Assembly (NCBI GenBank): GCA_003427395.1
Contig: BFEA01000444.1
Location: 799,452 to 837,661, forward strand
Reading direction: 5' to 3'
Source: Chara braunii
Lineage: Eukaryota; Streptophyta; Charophyceae; Charales; Characeae
DNA: 38,210 nucleotides
Both the position numbers and the translations under genes were made by a program. Below, one piece after another: positions 1 to 9,793 of this stretch (the stretch's first letter is position 1; each line of letters begins with the position of its first letter). The notes below the pieces were generated by a model. That model was not told where the DNA came from. It worked only from the letters and a program-made list of their open reading frames with translations, and made no database searches.

Positions 1-61
<61 letters not shown>
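1..61. repeat. (GA)n simple repeat
   Basis: Uninterrupted GA dinucleotides from the first base. It may be cut by the edge of the window or contig. It mirrors the TC run at 1389-1442, so the two look like the outer parts of one long palindrome. Confidence 0.98.
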
Positions 62-66
<5 letters not shown>

Positions 67-1388
67 CTGAATGACAAAATTGAAATATGGGTCAAATTAC
101 GGCCGCGATCTATTTCGTAGTTGGAATGATTTTTTAAAATTTATTTAGTGTTTTTTTTTGAAAGATCACAACAAAATCTACGAGTACTCAAATTTTCAGT
201 TTTTTTCACGCATTCTTTTGAACGTGAAAACTCACTGAATTTGGAGTACTTTTTTAGTTGGCCCAGGCATGGCTGAGTGGCAAAAATGAAAAATGTGCTA
301 AATCGATGCGACAATTAGTTCACAGTCTAAATGATTTTTTGTAAATGTTCTATGATTATTTCTGGAAAGAACACGACCTCATCTATGGATTCTCAAAATT
401 TCAGATTCTTGTGCATGTTTGTCCGAGCACAGAAAATCGTCAAAGTTGCCTCTTGCAAAATGCCTGTGTCGTTGGGCCCGACCTCCCTGTTTTAAGAAGA
501 CGGGGCTCAACGCCTGGTTCTGAGGGCCCTTTTGCAGTCCACTTGCCCTCATTTGTTTTTGGGGTCCGCTTCTACCCGAGGACCGGTCCAACGCCCCACA
601 CTTCTTTTTGGGGTCCACTTCCACCCGAGGATCGGTCCTTCGTTTTTCCAAAAGTCCCGGTTCTACCAGAGCTAGCTGTAGGTAGTCCACAATTTTGGCA
701 AGGACGGGTCCCCCAAATTGTTTTGCCCCTTAAGAACCCACTTTGCGTCCTGGTCGCTGCCAAAAATGCGACACCTTGACACAGATGCGAAAACCCACTA
801 TACCGCAGCGTAAGGGCTACGAACAAAATTGCGGACTACCTACAGCTAGCTCGGGTAGAACCGCGACTTTTGGAAAAAAGATGGACTGGTCCTCGGGTAG
901 AAGTGGACCTCAAAAAGAAATGAGGGCATGTGAACTGCAAAAGGGCCATCAGGGCCAGGCATTGAGGCCCGTCTTTCCAAAACAGGGAGGTCAGGCGCAA
1001 CGAAACAGACGCTTTGCATGAGGCAACTTTGGGGATTTTTTGTACTCGGAGGAACTCGCAGAAAAATTTGAAATTTTGAGAATCCACAGATGAACGTAGG
1101 TTCTTTCCAGGAAAAATATTGAAACATTTTCAAAAAATCATTTAGACTGTGAAAGAATTGTCGAACCGATTCGACACATTTTTCATTTTCGCCACTCAGT
1201 CACGTGTAGGCCAACTGAAAAAGTACTCCAAATTCAGTGAGTTCTCGCGCTCCGAAGAATGCGTAAAAAAAACAAAAAATTGGAGTACTCGTAGATTTTA
1301 TTGTGATTTTTTCAGAAAAACGCTCAATAAATTTTAAAAATCACTCCAACTGTGAAATAGATCGCGACCACAATTTGACCCAAAAATA
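62..1388. mobile_element. Foldback element: long imperfect inverted repeat
   Basis: The left arm (about 62-697) reappears as reverse complement in the right arm (about 828-1388), leaving a spacer of about 130 bp. Landmarks match at both ends: GCGATCTATTTC near 106 pairs with its complement near 1358, and AGCTAGCTGTAGGTAGTCC near 669 pairs with the complement near 836. The arms differ by scattered substitutions and small indels, so this is an old or recombining palindrome rather than a fresh assembly mirror. Both arms, read inward, hold an open frame with related peptides (345-779 plus; 846-1133 minus). They share the strings GFSKFQI, APDLPVL or GPDLPVL, and GPFAVH. I do not recognise the peptide and do not call a gene. 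Foldback transposons, or the ends of a larger DNA transposon, are the likely class. Confidence 0.8.
561..638. repeat. 49-bp tandem duplication inside the left arm
   Basis: The stretch GGGGTCCGCTTCTACCCGAG (from 561) recurs 49 bp later as GGGGTCCACTTCCACCCGAG (from 610). The right arm has a single copy, so the duplication arose after the palindrome formed. Confidence 0.85.
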
Positions 1389-1408
1389 TCTCTCTCTCTC
1401 TCTTTCTC

Positions 1409-1442
<34 letters not shown>
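1389..1442. repeat. (TC)n simple repeat
   Basis: TC dinucleotides with a few interruptions, mirroring the GA run at the left edge. Together the two bound the foldback element. Confidence 0.95.
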
Positions 1443-1443
<1 letters not shown>

Positions 1444-2628
1444 TGCTCGCACTCTTAGTCTCATTGCTTTGGCTACCTTAGGGATGCGTTCCCCGCGCCC
1501 ACGCGGTACGCTTTGTTTGCCCTCCGGGTTGGGCCGACTGCTTGCCCTACGGGTACCGAGGCCCAACAAAGTCTTGGAACAACATAATTTCTTAGGTCAC
1601 CCGATCTCGGAGATCTGACGGTGGCTTGTAGGCTTGACCATGGGTGATGGACCGTTTGTTGCAAAATGTTGCGTGCACCTACTTTGACCATTTTTTTTTT
1701 ATCACAATAATTGTTGGAAAAATCTTAAAAACTGAGGAACATAGATGAGTGATGATCTTTTGAGCAGAGTCTGCTGATGTTCATAGGGGAGAGACCTGAG
1801 GGGAGGCACAGAGATTGGTCCTGTGGCCATGGTCCCTGATGTTACCGGCTGTCCCCTGGGCCATATTGCCCACCTGAAGGTTGGGAGCAGCCCCAACATG
1901 TTCTATTGTGAACACGCTTCTAATGAACACGCTTCTGGCTGCTATGGGGTTCTCTGTGTGACTATAATCAGGAGTAGTGGTAGGTAGGTAGTGTGAGGTG
2001 AAATTGAGAGAAGAATCTAGCTTACTTAAGAAAACGGAATTAAAACAGAATGAATTTGCGTGTTTTCCTGGTGTGTTTTCTCAGTCAGAAGGATAGCTGG
2101 GGTAGAAGTTGCAGGGGTACCTGATCAATCAGACAATCAACATTTTACATGGGGATAACTGAACTCAATTCTGACAGTCAAGATAACTTAGTTACCATGA
2201 CACCGTTAGTTGATAGAAGATAACAAAATCTGACAACTGTTGGATACTTTCCTCAAAATGGGAAATTTGGGGCCATCCACCAATGCACCAAGGGCACGGG
2301 CGGGAGGACCCAAATTTTCGCGCTGTGAACGTGAACCGAAAATGGAAAGTCTCACACTGTTTCTCTGCTATTGCAGGTACGGAGTTCCAAGCGTTCGCGG
2401 AGGTAGCTTCCAAAATCCGTCTAGAGAAAAAACACTTAATTACTAAACTTCGCCGGTTGAAATACCAGCTGCCTTCGCTGTACCTTGCTGCCCTCCGTAC
2501 TAGCAACCCAATGCTCCACTTTTGGCCGGAACCTCGGCCTCCGCCTTGGCCCCTCCTTTTCGTCGCTGCTCTACTGGTCTAATCGCTGGCGGGGGCCCAG
2601 ATTGTCCGTATGCCTTCATTTCTGGGTT
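1443..2628. other. Unassigned flanking DNA
   Basis: No transposon domain, RNA gene or convincing gene is visible. A short direct repeat of GAACACGCTTCT lies near 1910-1936. The best coding hint is on the plus strand at about 2375-2582. There a pyrimidine-rich stretch ending in TTGCAG, like a 3' splice site, is followed by an open frame with a Lys/Arg-rich, helix-like start (GTEFQAFAEVASKIRLEKKH) and then a Pro-rich tail. It could be an exon of a host gene disrupted by chromovirus A, but one short exon is not enough to call it. Confidence 0.4.
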
Positions 2629-3026
2629 TGGCAGACCCACCAGGTGTGGTGCTCCGCCTGGGATAGGGATGTAGATGGAGGATGAAGGGGGAGCGAGATG
2701 GCACAACGCAACTCCCACGCTAGACTCCAACGCGCGTACTCCAAAATGTGCGAATGTAGAATGATCTAAAAAACAGACAACAATTGGGGTATACCCCAAC
2801 GGACTGACTGGACTCGATTGGACTGGCTGGTACTGACAGAGGTACCGGCCTGGACCAGACTACCCCGAATACAACACAGGCCTGTGAGAACAGGCCAAGG
2901 GGCTGGTCTCACAGGCCAACCAGAGGTCCGGTACACGATCCTCGACCTGTGATGGATCGCCTAGATACAAGCACGCTTCCACCAAGAAGCGAAACTCTAC
3001 CAAAGAAAAAGAAAACCTGAGTAGTC

Positions 3027-3478
3027 GAGGGAAGGTTAACAATCGTCGTATTTTTCATCACCACTTCAGGATGCAGCCTGCCTAAACAGGTGGTTTTCAG
3101 GGTCTTCGGATCTTTCACCACTTGAGGACCATTCAGGTATGAAAATCCTGAATGGTCTTGAAATGTTGAAAGCTCCGAAGACCCTGAAAACCACCTGTTA
3201 AGGCAGGCTGCATCCTCAAGTGGTGAAGGGTGGTTTTCATGGTCTTCCGACCTTTCACCACTTCAGGACCATTCAGGATTTTCAGACTGTCCAAAAATCT
3301 TACTTGACCACTTCAGGAAACCATTCACCACTTCAAGATGCAACCTGCCTAAACAAGTGGTTTTCAGGGTCTTCGGACCTTTCACCACTTCAGGACCATT
3401 CAAGATTTTCAGACTGCCAAAAACTCTCACTTCAGAATCTTCATTTATGAATTTTCAGCTGCCCGATAACCGCTTGTG
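3027..3478. mobile_element. 452-bp non-autonomous insertion with 8-bp target duplication
   Basis: Chromovirus 2 reads straight through this point (near 8755), whereas copy A has 452 extra bp bracketed by GAGTAGTC at 3019-3026 and 3479-3486. Inside, a block with GGTGGTTTTCAGGGTCTTCGG is present forward (about 3060-3135), inverted (about 3142-3230), then forward twice more in part (about 3230-3290 and 3300-3415). The centre near 3140 is a palindrome. The outermost ends share only a weak inverted core (GGTTAAC versus GGTTATC on the complement). An 8-bp duplication is typical of hAT-type DNA transposons, so a hAT-like MITE or foldback element is the best guess. It encodes nothing. Confidence 0.75.
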
Positions 3479-4104
3479 GAGTAGTCTAGGGTACGGAGCA
3501 AGCTCCATGCTGAGTCCGTGTGATGCAACCTAAGATACAAAATGTCACACAAACAGCAATGTCACAGCTAACAGCCTAAGTGAAAGCAGAAGTAACTAAC
3601 TAAGATACATATCCTAGGAAAGCAGAAAGTAATGACAGCTAGATCCTAGAATGTTGGAGGCGGTAGCCTCAATCTGAAAACAACTGACCAATGTATAAGT
3701 CCTAAGAATGACAAAAGCAGAACAACTAAATCCTAGAAATGTCAGAGGCAGTAACCTTAGTCTGAGAGCAACAAAGCAACAACAAGACAACCATATGTCA
3801 CAGGAGGAGTGTGTCGCAAACCAAAAGGTGGGATGGTCTTTAAGGGTAGCGAATGCAGCCTAGGAAAAAAGGTGGGATGGTCTCTGGGGGTGGCGAATGC
3901 AGCCTAGGGGTCGATAACTCCTAAGGGCATCCACACAAAATGACAAGGAGACACACGTCATTAGGCTCAATGAGGGTAGGGAACTGGGAGCGAACAGAAC
4001 CAATGACCCTAACAGATAGACCATCAGGGCGGGTAATGCTCGACTAAAGGGGTGACCGCTATGTAGGGTCGACCATGCAAGGGAACAAGGGAGCCTGGTA
4101 TACT

Positions 4105-4274
4105 GGGCGCACATAGATGAAACATGTAAGGCTGCCTAACTAGGGCGTGAGGGCCGACAGAGGGTAGAAAGGTGATGGGTAAGAGCTGTCTCTTATACAC
4201 ATCAGATGTGTATAAGAGACAGGGGCGCACATAGATGAAACATGTAAGGCTGCCTAACTAGGGCGTGAGGGCCG
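4105..4274. repeat. Identical 52-bp duplication flanking an adapter
   Basis: Bases 4105-4156 and 4223-4274 are identical. The homologous place in chromovirus 2 (about 9300-9352) has one copy. The two copies lie on either side of the Tn5 adapter, so the duplication is an assembly product, not biology. Confidence 0.9.
4186..4222. other. Tn5 mosaic-end (Nextera-type) junction adapter, sequencing artefact
   Basis: CTGTCTCTTATACACATC is joined directly to AGATGTGTATAAGAGACAG. These are the Tn5 19-bp mosaic end and its reverse complement (one base lost at the join), the standard junction of a tagmentation mate-pair library. It lies inside chromovirus A's 3' region, with the same 52 bp on both sides. 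The local order at 4100-4300 should not be trusted. Confidence 0.97.
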
Positions 4275-4625
4275 GCGGAGTTTAGAAACTGTCAGAGCTG
4301 GATCCGTAAGCTGGGAAGCCAAGTCAACGCTACGGTCCCGATGCCTATGCGTATACCAAGGGAGAGCCCAACTCAGAGGAACCCCGCGAAGGGAGACCAT
4401 CATGCGACACAACCAGGGTACTGTACAGGGTAAAGTGGTAAGAGGGTGACGACGTCTGAAGTAGGTAGAGCTAATCGTGACGAAGTCCATGAAGCTGCCG
4501 ATGACGTCCACAATGAGAAGTGTGGAATGCCGTCGAGAAAGAGCCGCAACGTCGACGAGCTGAAGTGGCAAACGAGGAGTAGATGAAGTACTAAGAAGTC
4601 AAAGACGTGGGAAGATAAGTCTGAG

Positions 4626-5270
4626 TCAATCGTCGTATCGAGTAGGACGAGGACGAGTGCGATGTGGACGCTCAGAAGCATCCGGCTGCTGCTGAAGGTC
4701 CGCCTCAGATGGAGCAGGCTCGACTTCAGCGGTCTCCTCAACCGAGGGAGAAGGAGGAGGGTTAGTGGGTTGAGGAGGAGCAGTCAACCCAGCACGACGA
4801 GCACGGTCATAGGCACGCACCAACATGCGAGTGTGCTGCAAGTGCTCGAGGGGCTCCCAAGTAGCCTCCTCATCAGGGTAACCCTTCCAACGTACGAGAT
4901 ACTCGACATGGGGAGGGTTGTCGTCGGTGACTCGGCGACCAATGATGTCTGAAACGAGGAACTCCTCGTGACCGTCCACCATGATGGGTGGAGGGCGCTC
5001 ATATGGTCGTCCAGCGAAACCCTCAGACGGTCTGTGGTAGGGACGCAGTAATGAGACGTGGTAGACATCGTGCACAAGAGTCTGACGTAGGTCGTCGGGC
5101 AGCTTCACACGGAAGCTGACCGGGCTAGAAGCCGTATCGTAACCGGCGGCCTGGAGATTGCGGCATGGGCTAAAGAAGCGACGCTGAAACTTGCGAAGCG
5201 TGTCCGCTTCGAGCTGTAAGTTGCAGACATCGATAAGCGCATCATCAACGACTTTGAATGGATGATCCAT
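4626..5270 (-). CDS. Integrase C-terminal region with chromodomain (chromovirus A)
   Basis: A 214-residue open frame forms the C-terminal end of the integrase polyprotein. Residues 1-80 hold the Ty3 integrase tail ending in HVSLLRPY (71-78). Residues about 102-157 form a chromodomain with the pattern EEFLVSDII, VEYLVRWKGYP and ATWEP. The residues expected for the methyl-lysine aromatic cage appear present (F104, W128, Y131). A Pro/Glu-rich tail follows. In chromoviruses this domain steers integration to chromatin carrying particular histone marks; binding here is inference. The ATG at 5270 is only the first methionine after an in-frame TGA (about 5276) that replaces a CGA codon kept in chromovirus 2, so this piece was once continuous with the integrase upstream. 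Confidence 0.88.
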   Translation of the reverse strand: MDHPFKVVDDALIDVCNLQLEADTLRKFQRRFFSPCRNLQAAGYDTASSPVSFRVKLPDDLRQTLVHDVYHVSLLRPYHRPSEGFAGRPYERPPPIMVDGHEEFLVSDIIGRRVTDDNPPHVEYLVRWKGYPDEEATWEPLEHLQHTRMLVRAYDRARRAGLTAPPQPTNPPPSPSVEETAEVEPAPSEADLQQQPDASERPHRTRPRPTRYDD

Positions 5271-5276
5271 CCTCGA

Positions 5277-6120
5277 TCAGTTGAGACGTGCTGCCATGCG
5301 AGTCAAGGAAGCAGCTGTGTGCTCATGCGTGGTCTTCATGATCGACGTCATGTGTGCAACCCAATCATCCAGCGCGGGAGAACTCGTGTCGGGGTGCATT
5401 TGTGACGATCGAAGGAAGTCCGCGGGAACACGAGGGTGATAGTCGAGGTCGCAATAGTAAGGCGACATCCCCGTGGTTGGCGAGACGGCGTGGTTGTAGG
5501 CTATCTCCGCGTGGGCAAGATAGAGATCTCATTGCTGGTCGTCACGAATGATCCTTCGGAGAATATCTCCGAGAGTCGTGTTCGTGACCTTGGTGTGACC
5601 ATCAGTCTGGGGATGGTAAGACGAGGAGAAGCAGAGCTGGGTGTCGTAAACCTCGTGGAGTTGTCGCTAGAATAGGCTGGTAAAGCACGGCTCACGGTCA
5701 GATATGATGCTCAGAGGTAAGCCGTGGTCATGCACGATTCGGTCAAACACGATGTCGGCGACCTCACGTGCACTGATGGCATATCGACAGGGAACAAAGC
5801 GTGTGCGCTTCGTGAAGCGGTCGACAACGACCAGGATAGCATTATGACCGCGAGGGGTCGGAGGACGAAGAGGATCTATAAGGTCCATCGAGATAGACTG
5901 CAAACGACCCTCAGGGATAGGAAGAGGCTGGAGCAAACCATGAGGCAAGTGATATTCACTGTTCACCTCCTGACAGGTGGGACACTCTGCGACGTAGTCC
6001 TTCACAAAGTCCTTGCGCTTCAGCAAGACGTACAGGCGGCTCACACGAGCCAACGTCTTGTGGAAGCTCATATGAACGGCGGATGCCTGGTCATGGAACT
6101 TTGCTACTGCCCGGAGACGT
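5277..6120 (-). pseudogene. Integrase (chromovirus A), inactivated
   Basis: The HHCC zinc-binding region ends in CPTCQ. The catalytic core follows with the first Asp in SISMDLID and the second in SIISDRE. The third acidic residue should be Glu in a DGQTEV motif, as in chromovirus 2, but here the codon reads Lys (DGHTKV, near 5590). An in-frame TAG breaks the core near 5670, where the other copy has Trp. The C-terminal part (MSPYYCDLDYHPRVPADF) lies in another segment at 5277-5468. So the copy has lost reading frame and an essential catalytic residue. It sits between RNase H and the chromodomain as expected for Ty3-type pol. Confidence 0.88.
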
Positions 6121-6650
6121 AGCTGTCCAGTGGAGGGAACGCAAATACGAGGCTCTCTGGTGCCCTATGAACCGTGGCAGTACACAAGAATGTTGTCCTC
6201 GAGAGAGTAGTTCTGGAGGGTCTTGCCACTCCGAAGGGTCGCATGGATGTCGCGATACTCGGGGCAGTGGCGGTACTGAGTGCGAAACTCGTCGATCACC
6301 GAGTGCTGGACGGTGGTGACCGAGATGACAGCGAGTTGGATCTGCTCCTGATCATGGTCAGGGCGCCGGGATAAGGCATTTGCGACCCGATTAGTATCAC
6401 CTTTGATGTGCTCAGTGGTGAAACTAAACTCGGATAAGTCGCGCCACCAGCAAGCCTGTTGAGGACTGAGCTTCAGCTTTGTCAGAAACGCCTGGACAAC
6501 AGAGTTGTCCGTGCGCATCGTGAATGATGCCCCGTGCAGGTAGTGACGCCAGTGCCGAGCGGCATAAACTACTGCGAGAACCTCACGTTCATCAACGGTG
6601 TAGTTTATCCCGGCGGGCAGGAGCTGACAGGAGTAAAAGGCTATCGGACA
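6121..6650 (-). pseudogene. RNase H domain (chromovirus A), broken
   Basis: Recognisable Ty3-type RNase H pieces on the minus strand: a peptide encoding YTVDEREVLAVVYAARHW (about 6560-6615), then RTDNSVVQAFL and the C-terminal EHIKGDTNRVANALSRR, the usual KGxxNxVADALSRR motif with one change. The linker towards integrase (DEFRTQYRHCPEYRDI) follows. The pieces lie in different frames, so at least one frameshift separates them. This domain would degrade the RNA strand of the RNA-DNA hybrid during reverse transcription. Confidence 0.82.
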
Positions 6651-6651
6651 A

Positions 6652-7273
6652 TCACCTGTGCGATACTCGACTGTGTTGTCCTCGACGATGGTAGGAGAAT
6701 AATGGAATAGAAGACTCGTCAGTAGCTGGACGAGTAGGCGTCAGGCGGGTGGCAGTGGTAGGGGTAGGGAGTGGGAAGTGAGGGATACGAGGATGAGAGA
6801 AATCGGGAGAGGAGGGAAAAATATGAGAAAGCACTGCTCCTACAGCAAAGTCTGGCACATCAGTGGTAAGGAGAAAAGGGCGATCAAAATCGGGTCGGTG
6901 AAGAACCGGTGCACATGTCACCGCCTTTTTGAGGGCGAGGAAAGAGTCCTCGTGAAGGGGTGTCCAAGCCCATGGCGGGTTCTTCCGGAGGAGGGTGGAG
7001 GTAAGGACGTAGGAATACCTAGCGTATCCTTGGATGAAATTACTATAGTAGCTAGTTGGGCCTAGGAAGTTGCGAAGCTGCTTGGCGGATGTGGGGACGG
7101 GCCACTCCGCAATAGCAGTGATCTTCGCGTCGTTCTTGTGGAGACCCTGGTCAGACACGTAGTGTCCTAAGAAATCCGCTTTCTGGTGGGCAAAGCGACA
7201 CTTGGTCAGCTTGGCGTAGAAGCCATGTCTGCGCAAGCGGTCAAGGAAGTCGCGGAGATGTCTGAGATGCTCC
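6652..7273 (-). pseudogene. Reverse transcriptase C-terminal part and start of RNase H (chromovirus A)
   Basis: Minus-strand peptide with EHLRHLRDFLDRLRRHGFYA, LTKCRFAHQKADFLGHYVS, a thumb/connection segment (SAKQLRNFLG, YYSNFIQGYARY, PPWAWTPLHEDSFLALKKAV) and the start of RNase H (PFLLTTDVPDFAVGAVLS). This matches the segment after the YLDD active site in chromovirus 2. The catalytic part is missing because a deletion joins position 7274 directly to sequence that should lie about 450 bp further upstream in the gene. Confidence 0.85.
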
Positions 7274-8050
7274 TGTGGCCTCGGGGATGGAGAGTCTGTA
7301 GGGTGTCTGGTGGTGAGCACGATAGTCAGACACACGTTGGATGGAATGCTCGACGTCACACATCGGTGGGATGCCGGCGTACGAAAATGACGATGGGAAA
7401 ACGTCGTGGTACTCTCGAATGAGGTCACGAACTGCGGGCTTCAGGTCGGTTGTATAGCGTGCGAGTTCCTCAGCGTCAGCGTCAGCGCGCGATGGCGGGA
7501 TGGACTCGACGGACGACGGAGGAAGGGTAGTGGAGATGAGAGCCATGAAGATAGAAGGAGCATTTGGCTCCAGAGAGATGAGCTCGACGTCGGGAGAGAG
7601 TGGATCATAGTGCAAGAGATCCGTAACGTTCACTGTAAAGAAGGTGACGTCGTCCTGTCGAATGAAGTGAGCGAACTGCTGAGGTGAGGTGACGGTGATA
7701 GTAGGAGATGATGTGGGCACGAAAGGCTCCGGGGGAGGAGGGTCGGGGCGTGGTATCGCGATGGTACCTATGAAAGGTACGCGATATGTCTGTCCACACT
7801 TCGTTTTGAGAATGAGAGTGTTGGTCGCCCAATCGGCCTCGGTGCAGTGGAACCGACGAGACCACGGAGTACCGAGAATGAAATCGTACACCGTCTCCAT
7901 CACATCGTAATGTGCAGAGGAGCGGTGGCGGCGAGACGCCGGGGGACGATCAGTCGGCTCGAGAGTGAGGAAGAAAGGGAGGTCGGTGACCGTCTGATCG
8001 AAGAAGCGCTGAGTCTTGTCATCCTCTAGGGACCCTCGCAGAGGTCCCAA
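7274..8050 (-). pseudogene. Protease-like remnant, linker and N-terminus of reverse transcriptase (chromovirus A)
   Basis: The first part carries the C-terminal half of a retrotransposon aspartic protease (FFDQTVTDLPFFLTLEP, then YDFILGTPWSRRF, the familiar D-x-ILGxPW motif). The usual DSGA catalytic loop is not seen: the sequence just upstream has a TAG and no such motif. A Pro/Ser-rich linker follows, then [17 protein letters not shown] and DVEHSIQRVSDYRAHHQTPY, the start of Ty3-type RT. The frame then runs into the deletion that removes the RT fingers and palm. This protease segment is absent from chromovirus 2 (deleted at 20989/20990). Confidence 0.82.
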
Positions 8051-8358
8051 TTCATACTAGAATGATCGGGAGGGTGCGATCAGGGTCAGAGAGGATGGTG
8101 AGAAGGCGACGCAGTGCAACGACATGGAGGGTGAGTCACTCCTGACGAGCCTGGAGCATGCTAAAGTCCAGAAGAGAGGACACAACGTCCTCGCAAGTCG
8201 CAAGCTTCTCGCTGCAACGGGCTGAGCGAATAGCTCGACGGGTCGGTAGTCACGGAGGGGTAGGAGGGGAAACGGTGGTCTGCGGAGGCGCAGACGGTAC
8301 TGCGGCAAAGGGCTGAGTACACTCTGTCGGGTCCTGCGATGCCTCAACTCCAGTAGTG
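8051..8358 (-). pseudogene. Gag-pol junction remnant of chromovirus A
   Basis: This aligns with 20990-21235 of chromovirus 2 (shared plus-strand landmarks GGTGAGAAGGCGACGCA and GGTCTGCGGAGGCGCAGA). It encodes a helical stretch between the gag zinc knuckle and protease, broken in frame. It ends at about 8358 where chromovirus 2's terminal sequence starts, so the rest of A's gag should lie beyond the far end of chromovirus 2. Confidence 0.7.
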
Positions 8359-9793
8359 TGGCGGACGCACCAGGTGTGGTGCTCCGATTGGGATAGAGAT
8401 GGAGATGGAGGAAGAAGGGGGAGCGAGATGGCATATCGCAACTCCCACGCCAGACTCCAATGCACGTACTCCAAAGTGTGCGAATGTAGAATGATCGGAA
8501 AACAAACAACAGTTGGGGTATACCCCAGCGGACTGACTAGACCAGATTGGACTGGCTGGTACCAACAGAGGTACCGGCCTGGACTGGACTACCCCGAATA
8601 CAACACAGGCCTGTGAGAATAGGCCAAGGGGCTGGTCTCACAGGCCAACCAGAGGTCCGCTACACGATCCTCGACCTGTGATGGATCGCCTAGATACAAG
8701 CACGCTTCCGCCAAGAAGCGGAACTCTACCAAAGAAAAGAAAAAGAAAGCCTGAGTAGTTTAGGATGCGGAGCAAGCTCCATGTTGAGTCCATGCGATGC
8801 AACCTAGGATAGAAAATGTCATAAAAACAACAATGTCACAACTAACGGCCTAAGTAACCAAAAGCAACTAACTAGCATACATGTCCTACGAAAGCAGAAA
8901 GTAATGCCATCTAAATCCTAGAATGTTGGAGGCAGTAGCCTCAGTTTGGAAACAAAGCAGAACAACTAAATCCTAGAAGTGTCAGACACATTAGCCTCAG
9001 TCTGAGAGCAACAAAGCAACAACAAAACAACCATATGTCACAAGAGAAGTGTGTCGCAAACCAAAGGGTGGGATGGTCTCTGAGGGTGAGGAATGCAGCC
9101 TAGGGGTCGATAACTCCTAATGGCATCCACACAAAATGACAGGGAGGCACATGTCATGAGGCTTAATGAGGGCAGGGAACTGGGAGCGAACAGAACCAAT
9201 GACCCTAACACATAGACCATCAGGGCGGGTAGTGCTCGACTAAAGGGGCGACTGCTATGGAGGGTCGATCATGCAAGAGAACAAGGGAGCTTGGTATACT
9301 GGGTGCACCCAGATGAAGCATGCGAGGATGCCTAACTAGGGCGTGAGGGCCGACAGAGGGTAGAAAGGTGATGGGTAAGAGAATCATGCAAATGACTCCT
9401 AAAGTGAGGGAAGTTGGAGCTAGATCCGTAAGCAGGGAAGCTAGGGCAACGCTATGGTCTCGATGCCTATGCGTATACCAAGGGAGAGCCCAACTCAGAG
9501 GAACCCGACGAAGGGAGACCATCATGCGACACAACCAGGGTACTGTACAGGGTAAGGTGGTAAGAGAGTGACGACGTCTGAAGTAGGCAAAGTTGATAGT
9601 GACGAAGTCCATGAAGCTGCCGATGACGTCCGTGATCAGAAGTTCGGAATGTCGTCCAGGAAGAGCCGCAACGTTGATGAGCTGAAGTGGCAAAACTGGA
9701 GTGGATGGAGTACTGAGAAGTCAAAGACGTGGCAAGATAAGTCAGAGTCAGTCGTCGTATCGAGTAGGACGAGGACGAGTGCGTTGTGGACGC
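8359..9793 (-). repeat. 3' LTR plus 3' untranslated region of chromovirus 2
   Basis: Second copy of the 2629-4625 repeat. The plus-strand start TGGCGGAC gives the CA end expected of an LTR on the minus strand. The inner LTR boundary and polypurine tract are not resolved. This copy shows the uninterrupted arrangement and is the reference for recognising the insert and the assembly fault in copy A. Confidence 0.75.

Larger units (their letters stand above)
2629..4625 (-). repeat. 3' LTR plus 3' untranslated region of chromovirus A
   Basis: This non-coding stretch is repeated, diverged but colinear, at 8359-9793. Shared landmarks include GGGGTATACCCC, AACACAGGCCTGTGAGAA, GGAGCAAGCTCCATG and AAAATGACA. 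I could not place the inner LTR boundary, because no clear polypurine tract was found and no 5' LTR of either chromovirus lies in the window. It contains the 452-bp insert at 3027-3478 and the adapter fault at 4186-4222. Confidence 0.75.
2629..8358 (-). mobile_element. Chromovirus A (Ty3-type LTR retrotransposon, 5'-truncated)
   Basis: Read on the minus strand, the order is protease-like region, reverse transcriptase, RNase H, integrase, chromodomain and 3' non-coding region, which is the Ty3/Metaviridae order with the chromodomain that defines chromoviruses. Gag and the 5' LTR are absent. The element stops at about 8358, where the 3' end of a second, closely related element begins. The same terminal sequence, TGGC(A/G)GAC followed by CACCAGGTGTGGTG, opens both copies on the plus strand (2629 and 8359), so these are the likely outer LTR ends. 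The copy is dead: it has frameshifts, in-frame stops, a deletion of the RT core and a changed catalytic integrase residue. Confidence 0.88.

Noticed and set aside
4186-4222. Real Tn5-like insertion in the genome
   Set aside because: Only the 19-bp mosaic end and its complement are present, joined back to back with identical sequence on both sides, which is a library junction.
4024-4230. Short open frame on the minus strand
   Set aside because: It runs through the library adapter and the false duplication.
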